Positions 37,130-47,751 of a stretch of 64,000 nucleotides of DNA are shown one piece after another. The translations under genes and the position numbers were made by a program. The first letter of the stretch is position 1. Each line of letters opens with the position of its first letter. The notes beneath the pieces are model-generated. The model saw only the letters and a program-made list of their open reading frames with translations. It did no database searches and had not been told where the DNA came from. Where the stretch lies: positions 682,001 through 746,000 of the forward strand of contig CAWKCY010000009.1 in NCBI GenBank assembly GCA_963848195.1. Reading direction: 5' to 3'. This DNA is from CAVQBP01 sp963848195 (GTDB lineage Bacteria; Bacteroidota; Ignavibacteria; Ignavibacteriales; Ignavibacteriaceae).

Positions 37130-37154
37130 GATGTCTCTCCTTAAATATGCTTTC

Positions 37155-38180
37155 TTAAAAAAGAATACTGATTGAATATCTATGAACATTCCCTAGCCTA
37201 TTTACATCTGCAAATGCATAATCAAACTTGAAATCAAAATTAGCCAGGGTTAAGAATAACCCGCCTCCTAAAGTCAATCCTTCTTCATCATAGTTACCCT
37301 TGTAACCGGCTCTAATACTTACTTTTTGCTGCCCAATCAATTTAACTGTATACTCGCTTCCCACATTATATCTTGCCTGGTAATCACGGGTGTCATTAAG
37401 ATCAACTTCCATAGATAAAGAATTATTTTCATTATCAATTACATAAGTACCCATCCCTATTCTGAAAGTTAAAGGAAGATCCCATGACTGTGTTCCCAGG
37501 CGTGCATCAACCGTTTTGTTTGTAGGTAAATCCGGAGCAACATCATGGCTGACAATTAAATCCGGTCCGTCAAGTTCCATTGTAGTACCAAGATTAGATA
37601 ACGATATGCCTAATTTCATCTCATTCAAAAAATTGGTAGCAAAAATGCTCCCGATGTCAAAAGCATAAGCACTTGCACTTTCTCTTGATAAAGATTCAGT
37701 AATATATTTTACTGAAAAACCTACCGAAAAACGGTCTGTAAGTAATTTTGAATATGTAAGACCTATTGCTAAATTATTTGCATTAAAAGTCCTCCCGGTT
37801 CCGTCCGGCTGCTGGAGTGTTGTTTCTTCCATGTCGCCGGATGAAAAATTATAAAAATCGGCACCGATTGCACCATAATCACCCATAGGCAGAACCAATC
37901 CCAGGTAGTATAAGTTAGTTTCTGCAACCCATTTTGTTGTTTGGAATAGAACTTCATTCTTACTAATTCTTGCTATACCTGCCGGGTTCCAATAAAGAGA
38001 GCTTGCATCATTAGAAAGCGCTACAAAAGCTTCTCCCATTGCAATTGCTCTTGGTCCTACTCCAATCTTTAAGAAATTTGCCATTGAAGTACCAACCTGA
38101 TCAGTATTTTGACCATGTAAGCAAATGCTAACTGAAAACCACAATATTAAAATGATTCCATTAGTCAATTTTTTTCTCAT
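37155..38180 (-). CDS. PorV/PorQ family outer-membrane protein
   Basis: A 341-residue beta-barrel of the PorV/PorQ (FadL-like) family. It has a signal peptide (ending CLHGQ), the family hallmark GVGPRAIAMGEAFVALSNDA followed by SLYWNPAGIARI, and alternating amphipathic strands to a C-terminal aromatic residue (YSISILF). PorV shuttles T9SS substrates to the surface attachment complex. Here the gene sits inside a saccharide locus, between two secreted T9SS-type proteins, which suggests a dedicated paralogue for these substrates. The core T9SS genes are not in the window. Confidence 0.85.
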   Translation of the reverse strand: MRKKLTNGIILILWFSVSICLHGQNTDQVGTSMANFLKIGVGPRAIAMGEAFVALSNDASSLYWNPAGIARISKNEVLFQTTKWVAETNLYYLGLVLPMGDYGAIGADFYNFSSGDMEETTLQQPDGTGRTFNANNLAIGLTYSKLLTDRFSVGFSVKYITESLSRESASAYAFDIGSIFATNFLNEMKLGISLSNLGTTMELDGPDLIVSHDVAPDLPTNKTVDARLGTQSWDLPLTFRIGMGTYVIDNENNSLSMEVDLNDTRDYQARYNVGSEYTVKLIGQQKVSIRAGYKGNYDEEGLTLGGGLFLTLANFDFKFDYAFADVNRLGNVHRYSISILF

Positions 38181-38228
38181 CGGTTTTTCTCCTAAAAAAA
38201 TTTGATGTTAATTATTTATTTTAACAAC

Positions 38229-40331
38229 TCATTTAATGATTACAAATTTTCCAATCTTCTCACCAGAAATGAGCTGCGATGAGACGTAGTAGACATATAA
38301 TCCCGGTGCTACCTCCTGATTACCCGATGTTCTTAAATTCCAGATTTCTTCACTTGTATTATTTGTATGGTTTAGAACAACAATTTGCTCCATTGCAATA
38401 TTGTAAATTCTTATTTCACATTGTGCGGGTAGATGAGTGAAATGTAACTCTCTTACATTCTGAACTGTTTCAAATTCATTTGTTGATATATAGGGATTTG
38501 GAACTACTTTAATTTGATCCAGTGTTGCTGTTTCGAGTACAGATCTCGGGGTCGCAGCTACTGTATTATCCCCGCTTATTTTTGGATCTGTTACCGGTGA
38601 ATTTTCAACAGGAGGAATTACATCAGTTCCGACATTGTATGCCGCAATATAATATCTGTAATTTATACCATTTATGAGGTTTTCATCTACAAAAACATAG
38701 TTACCGTTTTCATCTGTTTCCGGCAAACCGGTATCGGTTCCAAAATCCAGCCAGGTCGCTTCCTGGTTGGTTGAGGTTCCCACAATTCCATCTTTTAAAT
38801 CGAATTGAGTTAGAGGTACATATCCTATTTCAGTTCCATTAGCATCGGTAATTACTCTATCACCCCAGGTTGCACCGTTGTCTTTACTTCTATAAATTCT
38901 ATATCCTTCAAATCCGGTAGAACTTTCACTATCTTTTCCCCACGTTAAAGTCACCGTTCTATCCCCTGCAATTGCAGTTACTTTCGGCTCAACCGGAGGC
39001 TCTGCTATCTTAAATCCTGATTTATAAAGATTTATAGCTCTATCGGCATTCTTTTTAAGGTCCAGCAGGTTCGAACCCATTACTGTACAAACAATTAATG
39101 TATCTTTTTCTCCAGGTTCTAAAGTTATTGGGCCTGAATTTATATACGTACTATTTCCATCACTGCCGGCTACACTATAACCATAAGGAACTTCTGTACC
39201 ATCTCTCGTACTTGCATCATCAATTCCATCTCCATCAGTATCATATGGACTCCCTTCATTCAATAAGTTTCTTATATAATAGTCATTTGATATTTTACCG
39301 TCATCTGCATCACCCGGGTCCAGAGACCAGCTGACAGTTGAAACTCCAGCCTCCTGCCCGTCATCTTTCTTTGGAGTTTTTAAGAAGATTAAGCCGCCGT
39401 ATGCAGTTGGTGAAACAGTTTTATCATCTTCGGTATTCCCGGTTCCCGAAGGAGTATATGCATAAGCCATATTTCTATCACTATCAAAATCCTGGATTTC
39501 ATCTCCCCAATCGAGCCTATTCCAGGGGAAGGCATAATCCATGATCATACCGAAATAGCTATCAGTAATTGGCTGCTGTCCTATATTAGTAATTTCGTAG
39601 GACCAAAAAATATAGTTTTCATAAATTTTACCTTTAAATGCCATTCCCCTAAAAACCATCTGTGCTTTTAACCATCTTTCCGGCGGAACTTCTGCAACGT
39701 GGTTAACGTCGTATGCTACACCAAAACTTTCCTGATGCCCGACTTGTTCACCATCAGGCCCCCAGCCAGGCCATCCATTTCCATTTAATAAAACCGGGTC
39801 ACTGGTATTAGGATAAAATTGTGGCCATCCATATCTTCCGTCAGCATTAGCAGAGTCCGGCCAGCTTCCCATATCATCACTCATGGAAGCACGTGTTGAT
39901 TTTCCCACAAAATTAAACACACTACTCAAAGGAACATCGTTTTCATAGGGACCCGGTCCATAAGGGTCCCAATGAGAATCATCCCAGTTATCCTTATATT
40001 CATCAAGAGTCATATCCATATACCATTTGCTATCAGGGTTTTCCCCCCCGCCGTCTTCACTCATCCCCCCAATGTAAAAACCTATTGCCATCCCATACTG
40101 ATTACCGCTTCCCGTTGGATATTCCATAGATGGATGATGACCGTACCCGTACCAAAATTGCCCTTCTGTTTCCGAGCCGTAATTACTAAATGATGTAGTA
40201 ATTTTATTGATATCAAAAGTGTTCCACCTTTTATATATTATTTGAGCATTTATTTCTACTGAAAAAAATAAAAATATAATCCCGAAGATTGGAAATAGAT
40301 AATTAGCCCAATAGTAATTTTTAATTTTCAT
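38229..40331 (-). CDS. Large secreted protein with FnIII-like region, paralogue of the 61-63 kb proteins
   Basis: About 700 residues. The ATG at 40331 has AAGGAGA upstream and starts a signal peptide ending EINAQ. The N-terminal part has IIYKRWNTFDINKITTSFSN and a G/W-rich region (WPQFYPNTSDPVLLNGNGWP). A fibronectin-III-like part follows (KVTAIAGDRTVTLTW, FEGYRIYRSKDNGATWGD), then KVVPNPYI and a C-terminal sorting-type domain ending GLYVYYVSSQ and KFVIIK. The same order is found in the two tandem genes at 59-63.6 kb. It follows the TonB receptor gene by 81 bases. The function is unknown; position suggests a surface partner of the receptor in place of SusD. Confidence 0.75.
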   Translation of the reverse strand: MKIKNYYWANYLFPIFGIIFLFFSVEINAQIIYKRWNTFDINKITTSFSNYGSETEGQFWYGYGHHPSMEYPTGSGNQYGMAIGFYIGGMSEDGGGENPDSKWYMDMTLDEYKDNWDDSHWDPYGPGPYENDVPLSSVFNFVGKSTRASMSDDMGSWPDSANADGRYGWPQFYPNTSDPVLLNGNGWPGWGPDGEQVGHQESFGVAYDVNHVAEVPPERWLKAQMVFRGMAFKGKIYENYIFWSYEITNIGQQPITDSYFGMIMDYAFPWNRLDWGDEIQDFDSDRNMAYAYTPSGTGNTEDDKTVSPTAYGGLIFLKTPKKDDGQEAGVSTVSWSLDPGDADDGKISNDYYIRNLLNEGSPYDTDGDGIDDASTRDGTEVPYGYSVAGSDGNSTYINSGPITLEPGEKDTLIVCTVMGSNLLDLKKNADRAINLYKSGFKIAEPPVEPKVTAIAGDRTVTLTWGKDSESSTGFEGYRIYRSKDNGATWGDRVITDANGTEIGYVPLTQFDLKDGIVGTSTNQEATWLDFGTDTGLPETDENGNYVFVDENLINGINYRYYIAAYNVGTDVIPPVENSPVTDPKISGDNTVAATPRSVLETATLDQIKVVPNPYISTNEFETVQNVRELHFTHLPAQCEIRIYNIAMEQIVVLNHTNNTSEEIWNLRTSGNQEVAPGLYVYYVSSQLISGEKIGKFVIIK

Positions 40332-40412
40332 TATTTGCTCTCCTTGTTCCAAATTTTATTTAAAAGGAATTATGTAAGAATATGATTAATCATAGTATCA
40401 ATATTCTCTGTT

Positions 40413-43062
40413 TCATATTTCCAGTGAAAAACCTAAATAAATTTGCCTCCCTGGGCTGTAATTAGTCGGAATATCATATACATTAAGATTGCTCAGAGTT
40501 CTTGGAATTCCTAAAGGCAGATCAGGCTTACCGCTGTTTGCATAAACCGAATAAATATTTTTTCTATCGGCTAGATTTAAAACATTTATATATATTTCCG
40601 GAGTAACATTAAACAGGCTAAACTTTTTGCTTAATTTCAAATCAATAGACTCTATATATGGCATTCTTTCAGTATTCGGTTCTGTTTTAATAGTATAAGG
40701 CAGACCTGACTGAAAGTTACCAGATAAGCTCACATCACAGATTTTCGGTAGTGAAACATATAGATCAAGATTAAATGTATGCGGTCTGTCCCAATCAGAT
40801 GTAAATGTTCTAAATGTCGGATTTTGAATTTGCAATTGAGCCCACGGACTTGAACTGGTTACTAAAGAATTTGAGTATGTATAATTTGCCCTTAAAGAAA
40901 AATAATTACTAAATCTCTTATTCAGTACAAGTTCCACCCCTTTAGCATTAGCATAATCAAAATTATCCGAAAGAGTTGCACCTGTGCCGTAATTTGCAGC
41001 TTCTATGTATCGAACTCCTACAAGATCAGTCATTTCCTTGTAGAAGGCTGTTACATCTAAAGAAATATCTTCGGAAAGTTTAAGCTGAACACCGGCTTCA
41101 TATGCAACAGTTTTTTCAGGTTCCATATTAGTATTAGCTAATCTGGTGTTCCCTGAACCTTCTGAAGTGTAAGGGAAATTCATCCCTCTAAATTGCGGAT
41201 ACTTATCCCAATCTTTATCATCCTGATGTGTTAAATACCGCTGGCTTCCGTATAAGTTAAAATATGACGCCATTTGATAAAAATGTCCATATGCAAAGTG
41301 AAATGCGGCTTTATCCGATATAGGATATGATACTCCAAAACGAGGAGAAAATTTTGTTTTAACAGTTGCCTTTTCTGTTTTCAAATCAAGTGTATTAACA
41401 ATATCTGTAAAGTAGGGGGAATCAGGATCCCATGAATCTAATCTGGCGCCTATATTAATTCATTAATCCGATTTCAGAAAATTCCATTTTATCCTGAATA
41501 AAACCATTAATTTCTTTTGGTTTATGAGAGTAATTTATCCAATAGCTGCCAGGTTCATTAGGATTTTTAGATTCATAATCAATATCTAGAAGTCTTAAAT
41601 TCCCGCCAATTTTTATCAAGTTTGTTTTATTCACCTGACTTGAAAAAGATGCTCTTACAGTGTTAACCGACCAGTCTTCATTTTCCCAGATCCAATCTTC
41701 ACCAATTACTGAAAAATTTCCCGACGGATCAAATGATTCTAAAGTCTGCGCATATTTTGCCCAGCTATCATAAACACCCAGGAATCTGGTATGAACCTGT
41801 CTTGCTAAACCAATTTCATAATAGCTGTCAGATGTTAAAGCATGAGTGATATTTAAATTGACAAATTTTTCATCAGATTTATTGTATGGAGATCCATCTC
41901 TATTGTATTTGTATGTATTTGAATAAGAATCATTTCTTAAATTACCAAGGCTTCCGAATCCGGTTACTATAAAATTCGAACTGACCGCCCATTTCAGTAA
42001 TAGAGTACTGTTCCAGTAGTCAAATCTATCCATAGATATTTTCTCACCATTTCCTGCCGGCAGCTTTGTCGTTGGATCTACATCTTTACCTTCAGAGTCA
42101 ACCCAGTTTGGATATTTATATCCATAGAGGTAACCATCGCTTAGTTTTCTCTCACCGGTAACATAAAATGTTAAATTTCCGCTTGTTAATGGAACTGGTC
42201 CGCCTGCACCCACAGCCCCCTGCATTGTATTCTGATCATATCTGTCTATTCCAAACTTATCCGAATATAAAGTTAGATCAGCATTATATTTATTTTGATT
42301 ACCCCTTTTGGCTGCTACATTTATTACTCCCGACATTGCATTGCCATATTCCGCATTAAAGGTCCCCGCAAGTGTATTAAATTCCTGAATATATTTACCT
42401 GCTGAATTTTGAATAAATTGAGCACCCCCCCACATAGGATCTGTAACAACTATACCATTAAGAGTAAAAGCAGTTTCACCTTCTCTTCCACCTCTTATGT
42501 GAAGTTCATCCGAAGGTGTATTTGTTTCTGCCAGACCTTCCTTCCCCAGATGATTATATCCCAAAAGGATACCCCGCTGTTGTTTCAGCATACTTTGAAC
42601 ATCCCTCTGTGGGCTTACTTCAATTTCCGCTGAGTTAATCTCAACAATACTCGAAGTCAAATCTTTTCTAATTACTGGCTTTTGAGCTGTAACAACCACT
42701 TCATTAGTTGAAATACTCCCCTGCTTCAATTTAAAATCAATATTAGTGGTTCTATCAATATTAACTACAACATCAACTACCGATTCCGCTGTGTAGCCAA
42801 TCATAGAAACTTTTAAATTATAAGTGCCCGGTGGAATATTTATAATAAAGTAATCACCTTCAGCATCAGTTGCCGCTCCCATCGTAGTTCCTTCAATAAT
42901 AACGTTTGCTCCCAATAAAGCTTCTCCCGTACTTGCATCTGTAACTTTACCGGCTATTTTGCCTGTAACTCCGGCGTTTATTACCGGGCTTAATACTATT
43001 GAAAAAACAATAATTATCAGGAAAATGTAAAAACTTTTTTGCGGTAAATATCTATAAACCAT
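40413..43062 (-). pseudogene. TonB-dependent receptor (SusC-like size), one frameshift
   Basis: The first frame (43062-41455) has a signal peptide, a carboxypeptidase-regulatory domain (GKVTDASTGEALLGANVIIEG), and a plug with SAEIEVSPQRDVQSMLKQQRG and IRGGREGETAFTLNGI. The second frame continues ATTAATATAGGC as INIGARLDSWDPDSPYFTD, then barrel strands to QIYLGFSLEI. Near 41459-41460 one A too many turns EIGLMINIGARLD into a stop. Corrected length is about 882 residues. It is the presumed oligosaccharide importer of the locus and its first gene, with an AGGTAAAATG start context. Whether the frameshift is real decides whether the locus works. Confidence 0.88.
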
Positions 43063-43272
43063 TTTACCTCCGTCTTCTGGATTTATATTATTTTTACTTT
43101 ATTAAATTTTTTCGATTTGCTATGGGATGTATGTCCCGTTTTTATGGAGAAGAGTCTCAACTTTTTATAATTCGCTTCAATCAAATAATGGTTAATATTC
43201 AATTTTTGTAAAATTTAGTTGTTTATTAATTGTTTCTTTTTAAAGATTTTATTTTGCTTTTCCTTTGGATTT

Positions 43273-43301
43273 AAAATAAATAACTTATTTTACCTTGTCA
43301 A
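43273..43301 (-). promoter_or_regulatory. Sigma-70-like promoter, TTGACA-17-TATTTT, before the TonB receptor
   Basis: TTGACA (43301-43296) and TATTTT (43278-43273) on the minus strand, 17 bases apart, 211 bases before the receptor ATG. The implied leader of about 200 bases is long and gene-free. The motif closely matches those at 25.2 and 44.5 kb. Confidence 0.5.
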
Positions 43302-43353
43302 GTTTTAAGTAAGACTTTTTTAAATTACGTCTCTTTATATTTTTCTCTGTCCG

Positions 43354-44448
43354 CTATTTTTTATTTTTCTTATTTTCTATTTTATAAATATTTAATGCAT
43401 TATCCCTATAAACTTTTTTTAATATTTTGTCCCCCAGTCCGAAACCATATAAAGGCCAATGATATCCAAACTGATCGATTTCATAAAAATGCTCATCCTG
43501 GGATTCCAAAATACGGAATGTTACCATGTACATTGATTTATCAAAACCCATATCTGTTCCGTATAATAAACGATTTTGATACTTATTAAAAAATTTTGCA
43601 GTATATTTTGGTACAGGGGCACTCTCTGCATAACGGGCGGAAAAATCGGAGTACAGATTCTTATATTTATCCAGTAAATTACCGAGCAGTTGAAGGTCAT
43701 GTGAACAATTTGCTAAATGACAGGCAATAAAAATTGTCCTCGGATGTTTGGCAGCTGCATTCTCTAAAGTCTTTAACAATTCTTCCAGATTCAAAATATC
43801 TTTTTGATTATCCAGCCTCCAGGAATATGCATTCATTAATCCGTCATTAGTTGAATCCATTTTCTGATACATCCAGATTGGGTCAGCAACATGAATATTT
43901 ACCGGCATACCTAATTCACCGCATTTCTCCAAAAGTAAATTCATTCTTGGATCATCTATATGCATTCCATAAGCAGCAGGTACACAATAAAACAAGCCTT
44001 TCCCTTTATCCCCAAGTTCACCAACACCTCGGGCACCTTTTTTATAGCATCTTTCCAATTCTTTTACTGCACCAGGACCATAGCCGGGCTTATCATAACC
44101 GGTATAGTCAAAGCCGCACCATAATTCAAATCTATCGGGATATTTAGAATATAGAGAATATATAGAATCAAATTCAGAACCATAAGCTTTCGTAAGTATT
44201 ATTGTTTTTTCAATGCCGGTTTCATCCATATTCTTTACCCATTCTCCAATCTGCTCCGCTCCAATTGCATATGGATGTGAGTGCATGTCAATTACAGGAT
44301 ACTTAGCTTTTTTTATTTTTGTAACTGGAATATTGTAAAGACTTACCGGTTTGTAATCTTTTAATAAGAGCTTCTCAGGATCGGATTGTGCTCTCAATGT
44401 TGATAGATAAAAAAGACAAAGTAGCACTAAATAGATTTTTTTCCGCAT
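43354..44448 (-). CDS. Exported amidohydrolase family protein
   Basis: A 364-residue protein with signal peptide (ending STLRAQ) and a metal-dependent TIM-barrel of the amidohydrolase 2 type. Metal ligands are visible in VIDMHSHPYA, PVNIHVADP, IACHLANCS and YGTDMG. The family includes lactonases, decarboxylases and deacylases acting on small or sugar-acid compounds. In this locus it could deacetylate or open a sugar lactone outside the cytoplasm, which is inference. It is not of the NagA/AgaA deacetylase sequence type. The ribosome site is GAGGG. Confidence 0.78.
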   Translation of the reverse strand: MRKKIYLVLLCLFYLSTLRAQSDPEKLLLKDYKPVSLYNIPVTKIKKAKYPVIDMHSHPYAIGAEQIGEWVKNMDETGIEKTIILTKAYGSEFDSIYSLYSKYPDRFELWCGFDYTGYDKPGYGPGAVKELERCYKKGARGVGELGDKGKGLFYCVPAAYGMHIDDPRMNLLLEKCGELGMPVNIHVADPIWMYQKMDSTNDGLMNAYSWRLDNQKDILNLEELLKTLENAAAKHPRTIFIACHLANCSHDLQLLGNLLDKYKNLYSDFSARYAESAPVPKYTAKFFNKYQNRLLYGTDMGFDKSMYMVTFRILESQDEHFYEIDQFGYHWPLYGFGLGDKILKKVYRDNALNIYKIENKKNKK

Positions 44449-44532
44449 TTTTTTCCCTCTGTATATGCTTTTTTTAATTACCCTTTTTGAGTTTTCATTT
44501 TTTGCTGAATATGTTTTTTACTTTCAATAAAA

Positions 44533-44561
44533 AAAATAAATGATTATTTTTATTTTGTCAA
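44533..44561 (-). promoter_or_regulatory. Sigma-70-like promoter, TTGACA-17-TATTTT, before the amidohydrolase
   Basis: TTGACA (44561-44556) and TATTTT (44538-44533) on the minus strand with a 17-base AT-rich spacer, 85 bases before the amidohydrolase ATG. It lies in the 253-base divergent region shared with the DeoR regulator gene, so autoregulation and control by that regulator are plausible. Confidence 0.55.
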
Positions 44562-44701
44562 TAATTTGTTTAACCTTTCTTTTTTAGAAATATCATAAGG
44601 AATCGCAAAGAACATTTTAGAACTTAAATTAAATATAATTGTTTGTAAATTCAAAAAGGATTATTTTGCCTTATTTATTCATAAGAAAAAAATGGGTTTT
44701 T

Positions 44702-45493
44702 ATGGAAAATAGCAGATCTTCCTCCGACGGAGATTTGACTTTAAGCCGTCGTGCCAGAATAAACGATATAATAAATAAAAATGGTCAGGTTAAGATAAAT
44801 GAGCTGGTAAATATTTTTAATGTAAGTGAAGTGACCATAAGAAACGATCTGGATCAGTTAGAAGAAAAAGGGTTATTAATACGGACCCGGGGTGGTGGAA
44901 TTAAAGTACAGCGGGTAGGAATTGACTATAAATTAAATGATAAATCTAAACTTCATGCAAAAGAAAAACAAGCTATTGGGAAAAAAGCAGCTGAATTAGT
45001 TCAGGATTCAGATACTATAATTATTGATTCCGGCACTACTACACTTGAAGTAGCACGGAATCTTTCTTTATCAAAAAATTTGACAGTTATTACAAACGCA
45101 TTAAATATTGCAAGTCAATTTATCAATAACGAAAATATTAAAGTAGTTATGTTAGGCGGGATCCTGAGGCATACTTCTCTTTCTTTAATTGGTCCGATTG
45201 CCGAAACTAGCATTAAAAATCATTTCTGTGATAAACTCTTTATCGGCGTTGACGGTATAGATTCCAGGTATGGTATTTCAACTCCAAATATTGAGGAAGC
45301 TCATTTAAATAAGCTTATGATTGAAATATCAAAAGAAGTAATATTGTTAACTGATTCTAGTAAATTTCTTAGGAGAAGCTTTGCTTTTATTGCTCCGATT
45401 ACCGATATAGACATAGTTGTTACCGATTCAAGTATTCCGGACGCGGAGTTAAAAAATCTTCAGAATGCAGGTGTCAAAACAATTATTGTCTAA
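44702..45493 (+). CDS. DeoR/GlpR-family transcriptional regulator
   Basis: A 263-residue regulator from the ATG at 44702. A longer reading from a TTG at 44639 adds 21 residues unlike the family and lacks a ribosome site. Residues about 12-70 form the DeoR helix-turn-helix (RARINDIINKNGQVKINELV, VSEVTIRNDLDQLEEKGLLI). The sugar-phosphate-binding domain has IIIDSGTTTLEVARNL, VMLGGILRHTSLSLIGP and LFIGVDGID. DeoR proteins are usually repressors released by phosphorylated sugars; AgaR, of the same family, controls galactosamine genes. It is the only plus-strand gene within the saccharide locus and is convergent with the DUF4832 gene. Confidence 0.92.
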   Translation: MENSRSSSDGDLTLSRRARINDIINKNGQVKINELVNIFNVSEVTIRNDLDQLEEKGLLIRTRGGGIKVQRVGIDYKLNDKSKLHAKEKQAIGKKAAELVQDSDTIIIDSGTTTLEVARNLSLSKNLTVITNALNIASQFINNENIKVVMLGGILRHTSLSLIGPIAETSIKNHFCDKLFIGVDGIDSRYGISTPNIEEAHLNKLMIEISKEVILLTDSSKFLRRSFAFIAPITDIDIVVTDSSIPDAELKNLQNAGVKTIIV

Positions 45494-45506
45494 ATCGAAC
45501 TGATTT

Positions 45507-47735
45507 TTATTTCATGAATAGTATTTTTTTTGAATAGATATGATCATTTGTTTGAACAACAACGAAATATATTCCTGAGCCTACTTCAATATTAAAATCA
45601 TTTCTCCCAAACCATGATATACCTGTATTATTAATTAAATTTTTTGAAATGTTTTTTATTCTTCTTCCAAGCACATCAAATATATAAGCTTCTTTTACTT
45701 TTGATTCATCAATATTAAAAATAATTCTTACACTATTGTTAAATGGATTCGGAAAAGCCTCAATTTTTGGCAATTCAATCTGGGATTCAGTTATTACTTC
45801 ATTGACAGATGTAACCAGATCATAGTTATATGCGTTTGTTCTATAATCATTTGGAGCATAGTCATCTTTTGCAGCATTATTATTTTCGTTTACATTGAAT
45901 ATAAAACTAATGGAATTAGCATTTGCGCCTAATAGTGATTTTGCAAATCCAATTTCCACTCTGTTAACATTCTGATTTCCTACTGCAAGCACAACATCTC
46001 CAGCTAAGCTCCAGCCCCAGCTGCCGTTAGTTCCGGAGTATTTCCAAAGAGAGCTGTTTTCAATCATGTAATCTGCACCAATTAAACTGCTGTCGCTATG
46101 AAAACCGGTTTCCGTATTTTGATCGGTGTCAAAAAAAATATGATAAAAATAATTTGAATTATAATTTCCATTTAAACTATAACTTATATATAAATTATTC
46201 TCATCACTTGTTCCCCAAAGATCAACTAAATCTGATGATGGTGTAATTGCATCCCCGGTATCCTCCGCCGTTGCCCCGATATCCAGTTGATAATACTTTG
46301 ACCAGTCATTAAAGTAGCCGTCAATTTGAATTTTATCTGAACTCCCTCCCCCTCCGCCATTATTCGATTTATATGGTTCAAAATATTTGTTCCCGTTATA
46401 ATATTGTCCGGTGGCATTCTTTGAAACATATATAGTATGAAGTAAACTATTATACCCTGTTGAATCTTCCCACGTATTTTTATTCGCAAATCTTATAGCA
46501 TAAGAAGGATTATCATGTAATGTGATTTGCGGATCAGCTAAATATAGAAAGGATTCATACTTTCCCTCGGGAATATCATCTGGTATTCCACCTGTGATAT
46601 CAATATTTATGCTGTCACCGGAAAACCAAAATCTCGGATCTTCAGAAGTTATAAATCTGTATTTTTTATTTGTAGTTTCATTTCTTAAAATCACTTCAAG
46701 GCTATGCGGATTAAAAGGACTTGCAAAGCCTTCATTCCGTATAGAAACTTCAGCATGAAAAATTCCTTTTGGTTTTATACTGTCTGATATTGTGGCATTT
46801 ATTAAGCTGAACCTATAACCCAACCTTCTTTTAATTTCTTCCATGCAACCTTCATTAACCCATCTTTTAAGAACATCGGGATGGTAGTCCATATTTAAGA
46901 TTGACCAGTGCATCCGGTTTAAATTAGTTAATGCATTTGCACAGCCGTCATAACCACAGTCACAGCAGGTTTCTCCACCCTGAGGAACAAATCTATTATC
47001 CAGGTTTAAATATGTCTTATCACCTTCAATATCATTATCTAAATAAGTACCATAATCATTAGCGCTCGCAAGAAAGCAGTCATTGTGAGCACCTATCCTT
47101 GCTTTGTAGCTTCCGTTATAAGCTTCTTCATTTGTTAAAGGACTATTATCTCCTAAGATTATTCTTTTGTAATCCGGAGTACGTACTAAAACAGCTCTAT
47201 CCTTTGGAAGGGCATCAAGCAATGCATAAAGAACAGTCCGCCGATCATTTGTATTATTAAGATGATGGGATGAATAATACCATTCACCCCATGCGCCAAT
47301 AAATCCAGCTTCCATATAAAGAATAACATCATCATTTTTTTGAAGAATGGGTTTTATTTGACTTATATGAAGCAGTATCGTATCTAACGCCGCATCAGCA
47401 CCGTTTTGATTATTGGTGTAAGAAAATCTTAAAATAAGTTTAATTCCGTTTTCTCTTGCCACATCTAAATCAGATTGTACAGTGTTTAACAATGTTTCTG
47501 GCAACGGTTTTTTATTGTACTGTGGAATAGTATAAATTCTTTGAATCACTGAGATATTCTGCGACTTTAATGAATTAATTAAAGTAGATGATAATGCCGA
47601 GCTCCTCTGTGATGTAAATCCACATTCGGGATTAAAAAATAAGCTGTCTGTTTTTATATAAGTAATAGATGTCTGTGCAAATAGGATTGTACAGCTCAAA
47701 ATAAAAAATAGCAGCCAAAACAATTTTTTTAACAT
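45507..47735 (-). CDS. DUF4874/DUF4832 protein with CBM9-like and T9SS domains
   Basis: A 742-residue exported protein. Residues 1-20 are a signal peptide. Residues about 35-190 are DUF4874-like (FNPECGFTSQRSSALS, IKLILRFSYTNNQNGAD, YMEAGFIGAWGEWYYSS), a barrel with a W-G-E motif. Residues about 195-440 are DUF4832 (GYRFSLINATI). Residues about 465-640 resemble a CBM9/DOMON-type domain (IQIDGYFNDWSKYY, NLYISYSLNGNYN), and the end is a type A sorting domain (AFPNPFNNSVRIIFNI). It is probably a surface glycosidase or carbohydrate-binding protein; no reaction is established for the family. It is the last gene of the operon that starts near 57-59 kb. Confidence 0.85.
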   Translation of the reverse strand: MLKKLFWLLFFILSCTILFAQTSITYIKTDSLFFNPECGFTSQRSSALSSTLINSLKSQNISVIQRIYTIPQYNKKPLPETLLNTVQSDLDVARENGIKLILRFSYTNNQNGADAALDTILLHISQIKPILQKNDDVILYMEAGFIGAWGEWYYSSHHLNNTNDRRTVLYALLDALPKDRAVLVRTPDYKRIILGDNSPLTNEEAYNGSYKARIGAHNDCFLASANDYGTYLDNDIEGDKTYLNLDNRFVPQGGETCCDCGYDGCANALTNLNRMHWSILNMDYHPDVLKRWVNEGCMEEIKRRLGYRFSLINATISDSIKPKGIFHAEVSIRNEGFASPFNPHSLEVILRNETTNKKYRFITSEDPRFWFSGDSINIDITGGIPDDIPEGKYESFLYLADPQITLHDNPSYAIRFANKNTWEDSTGYNSLLHTIYVSKNATGQYYNGNKYFEPYKSNNGGGGGSSDKIQIDGYFNDWSKYYQLDIGATAEDTGDAITPSSDLVDLWGTSDENNLYISYSLNGNYNSNYFYHIFFDTDQNTETGFHSDSSLIGADYMIENSSLWKYSGTNGSWGWSLAGDVVLAVGNQNVNRVEIGFAKSLLGANANSISFIFNVNENNNAAKDDYAPNDYRTNAYNYDLVTSVNEVITESQIELPKIEAFPNPFNNSVRIIFNIDESKVKEAYIFDVLGRRIKNISKNLINNTGISWFGRNDFNIEVGSGIYFVVVQTNDHIYSKKILFMK

Positions 47736-47751
47736 AATATTATCCTATAGT

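Noticed and set aside
44639..44701. TTG-initiated N-terminal extension of the DeoR regulator
   Set aside because: The added 21 residues are hydrophobic and unlike the family; the ATG at 44702 places the HTH at the usual position.
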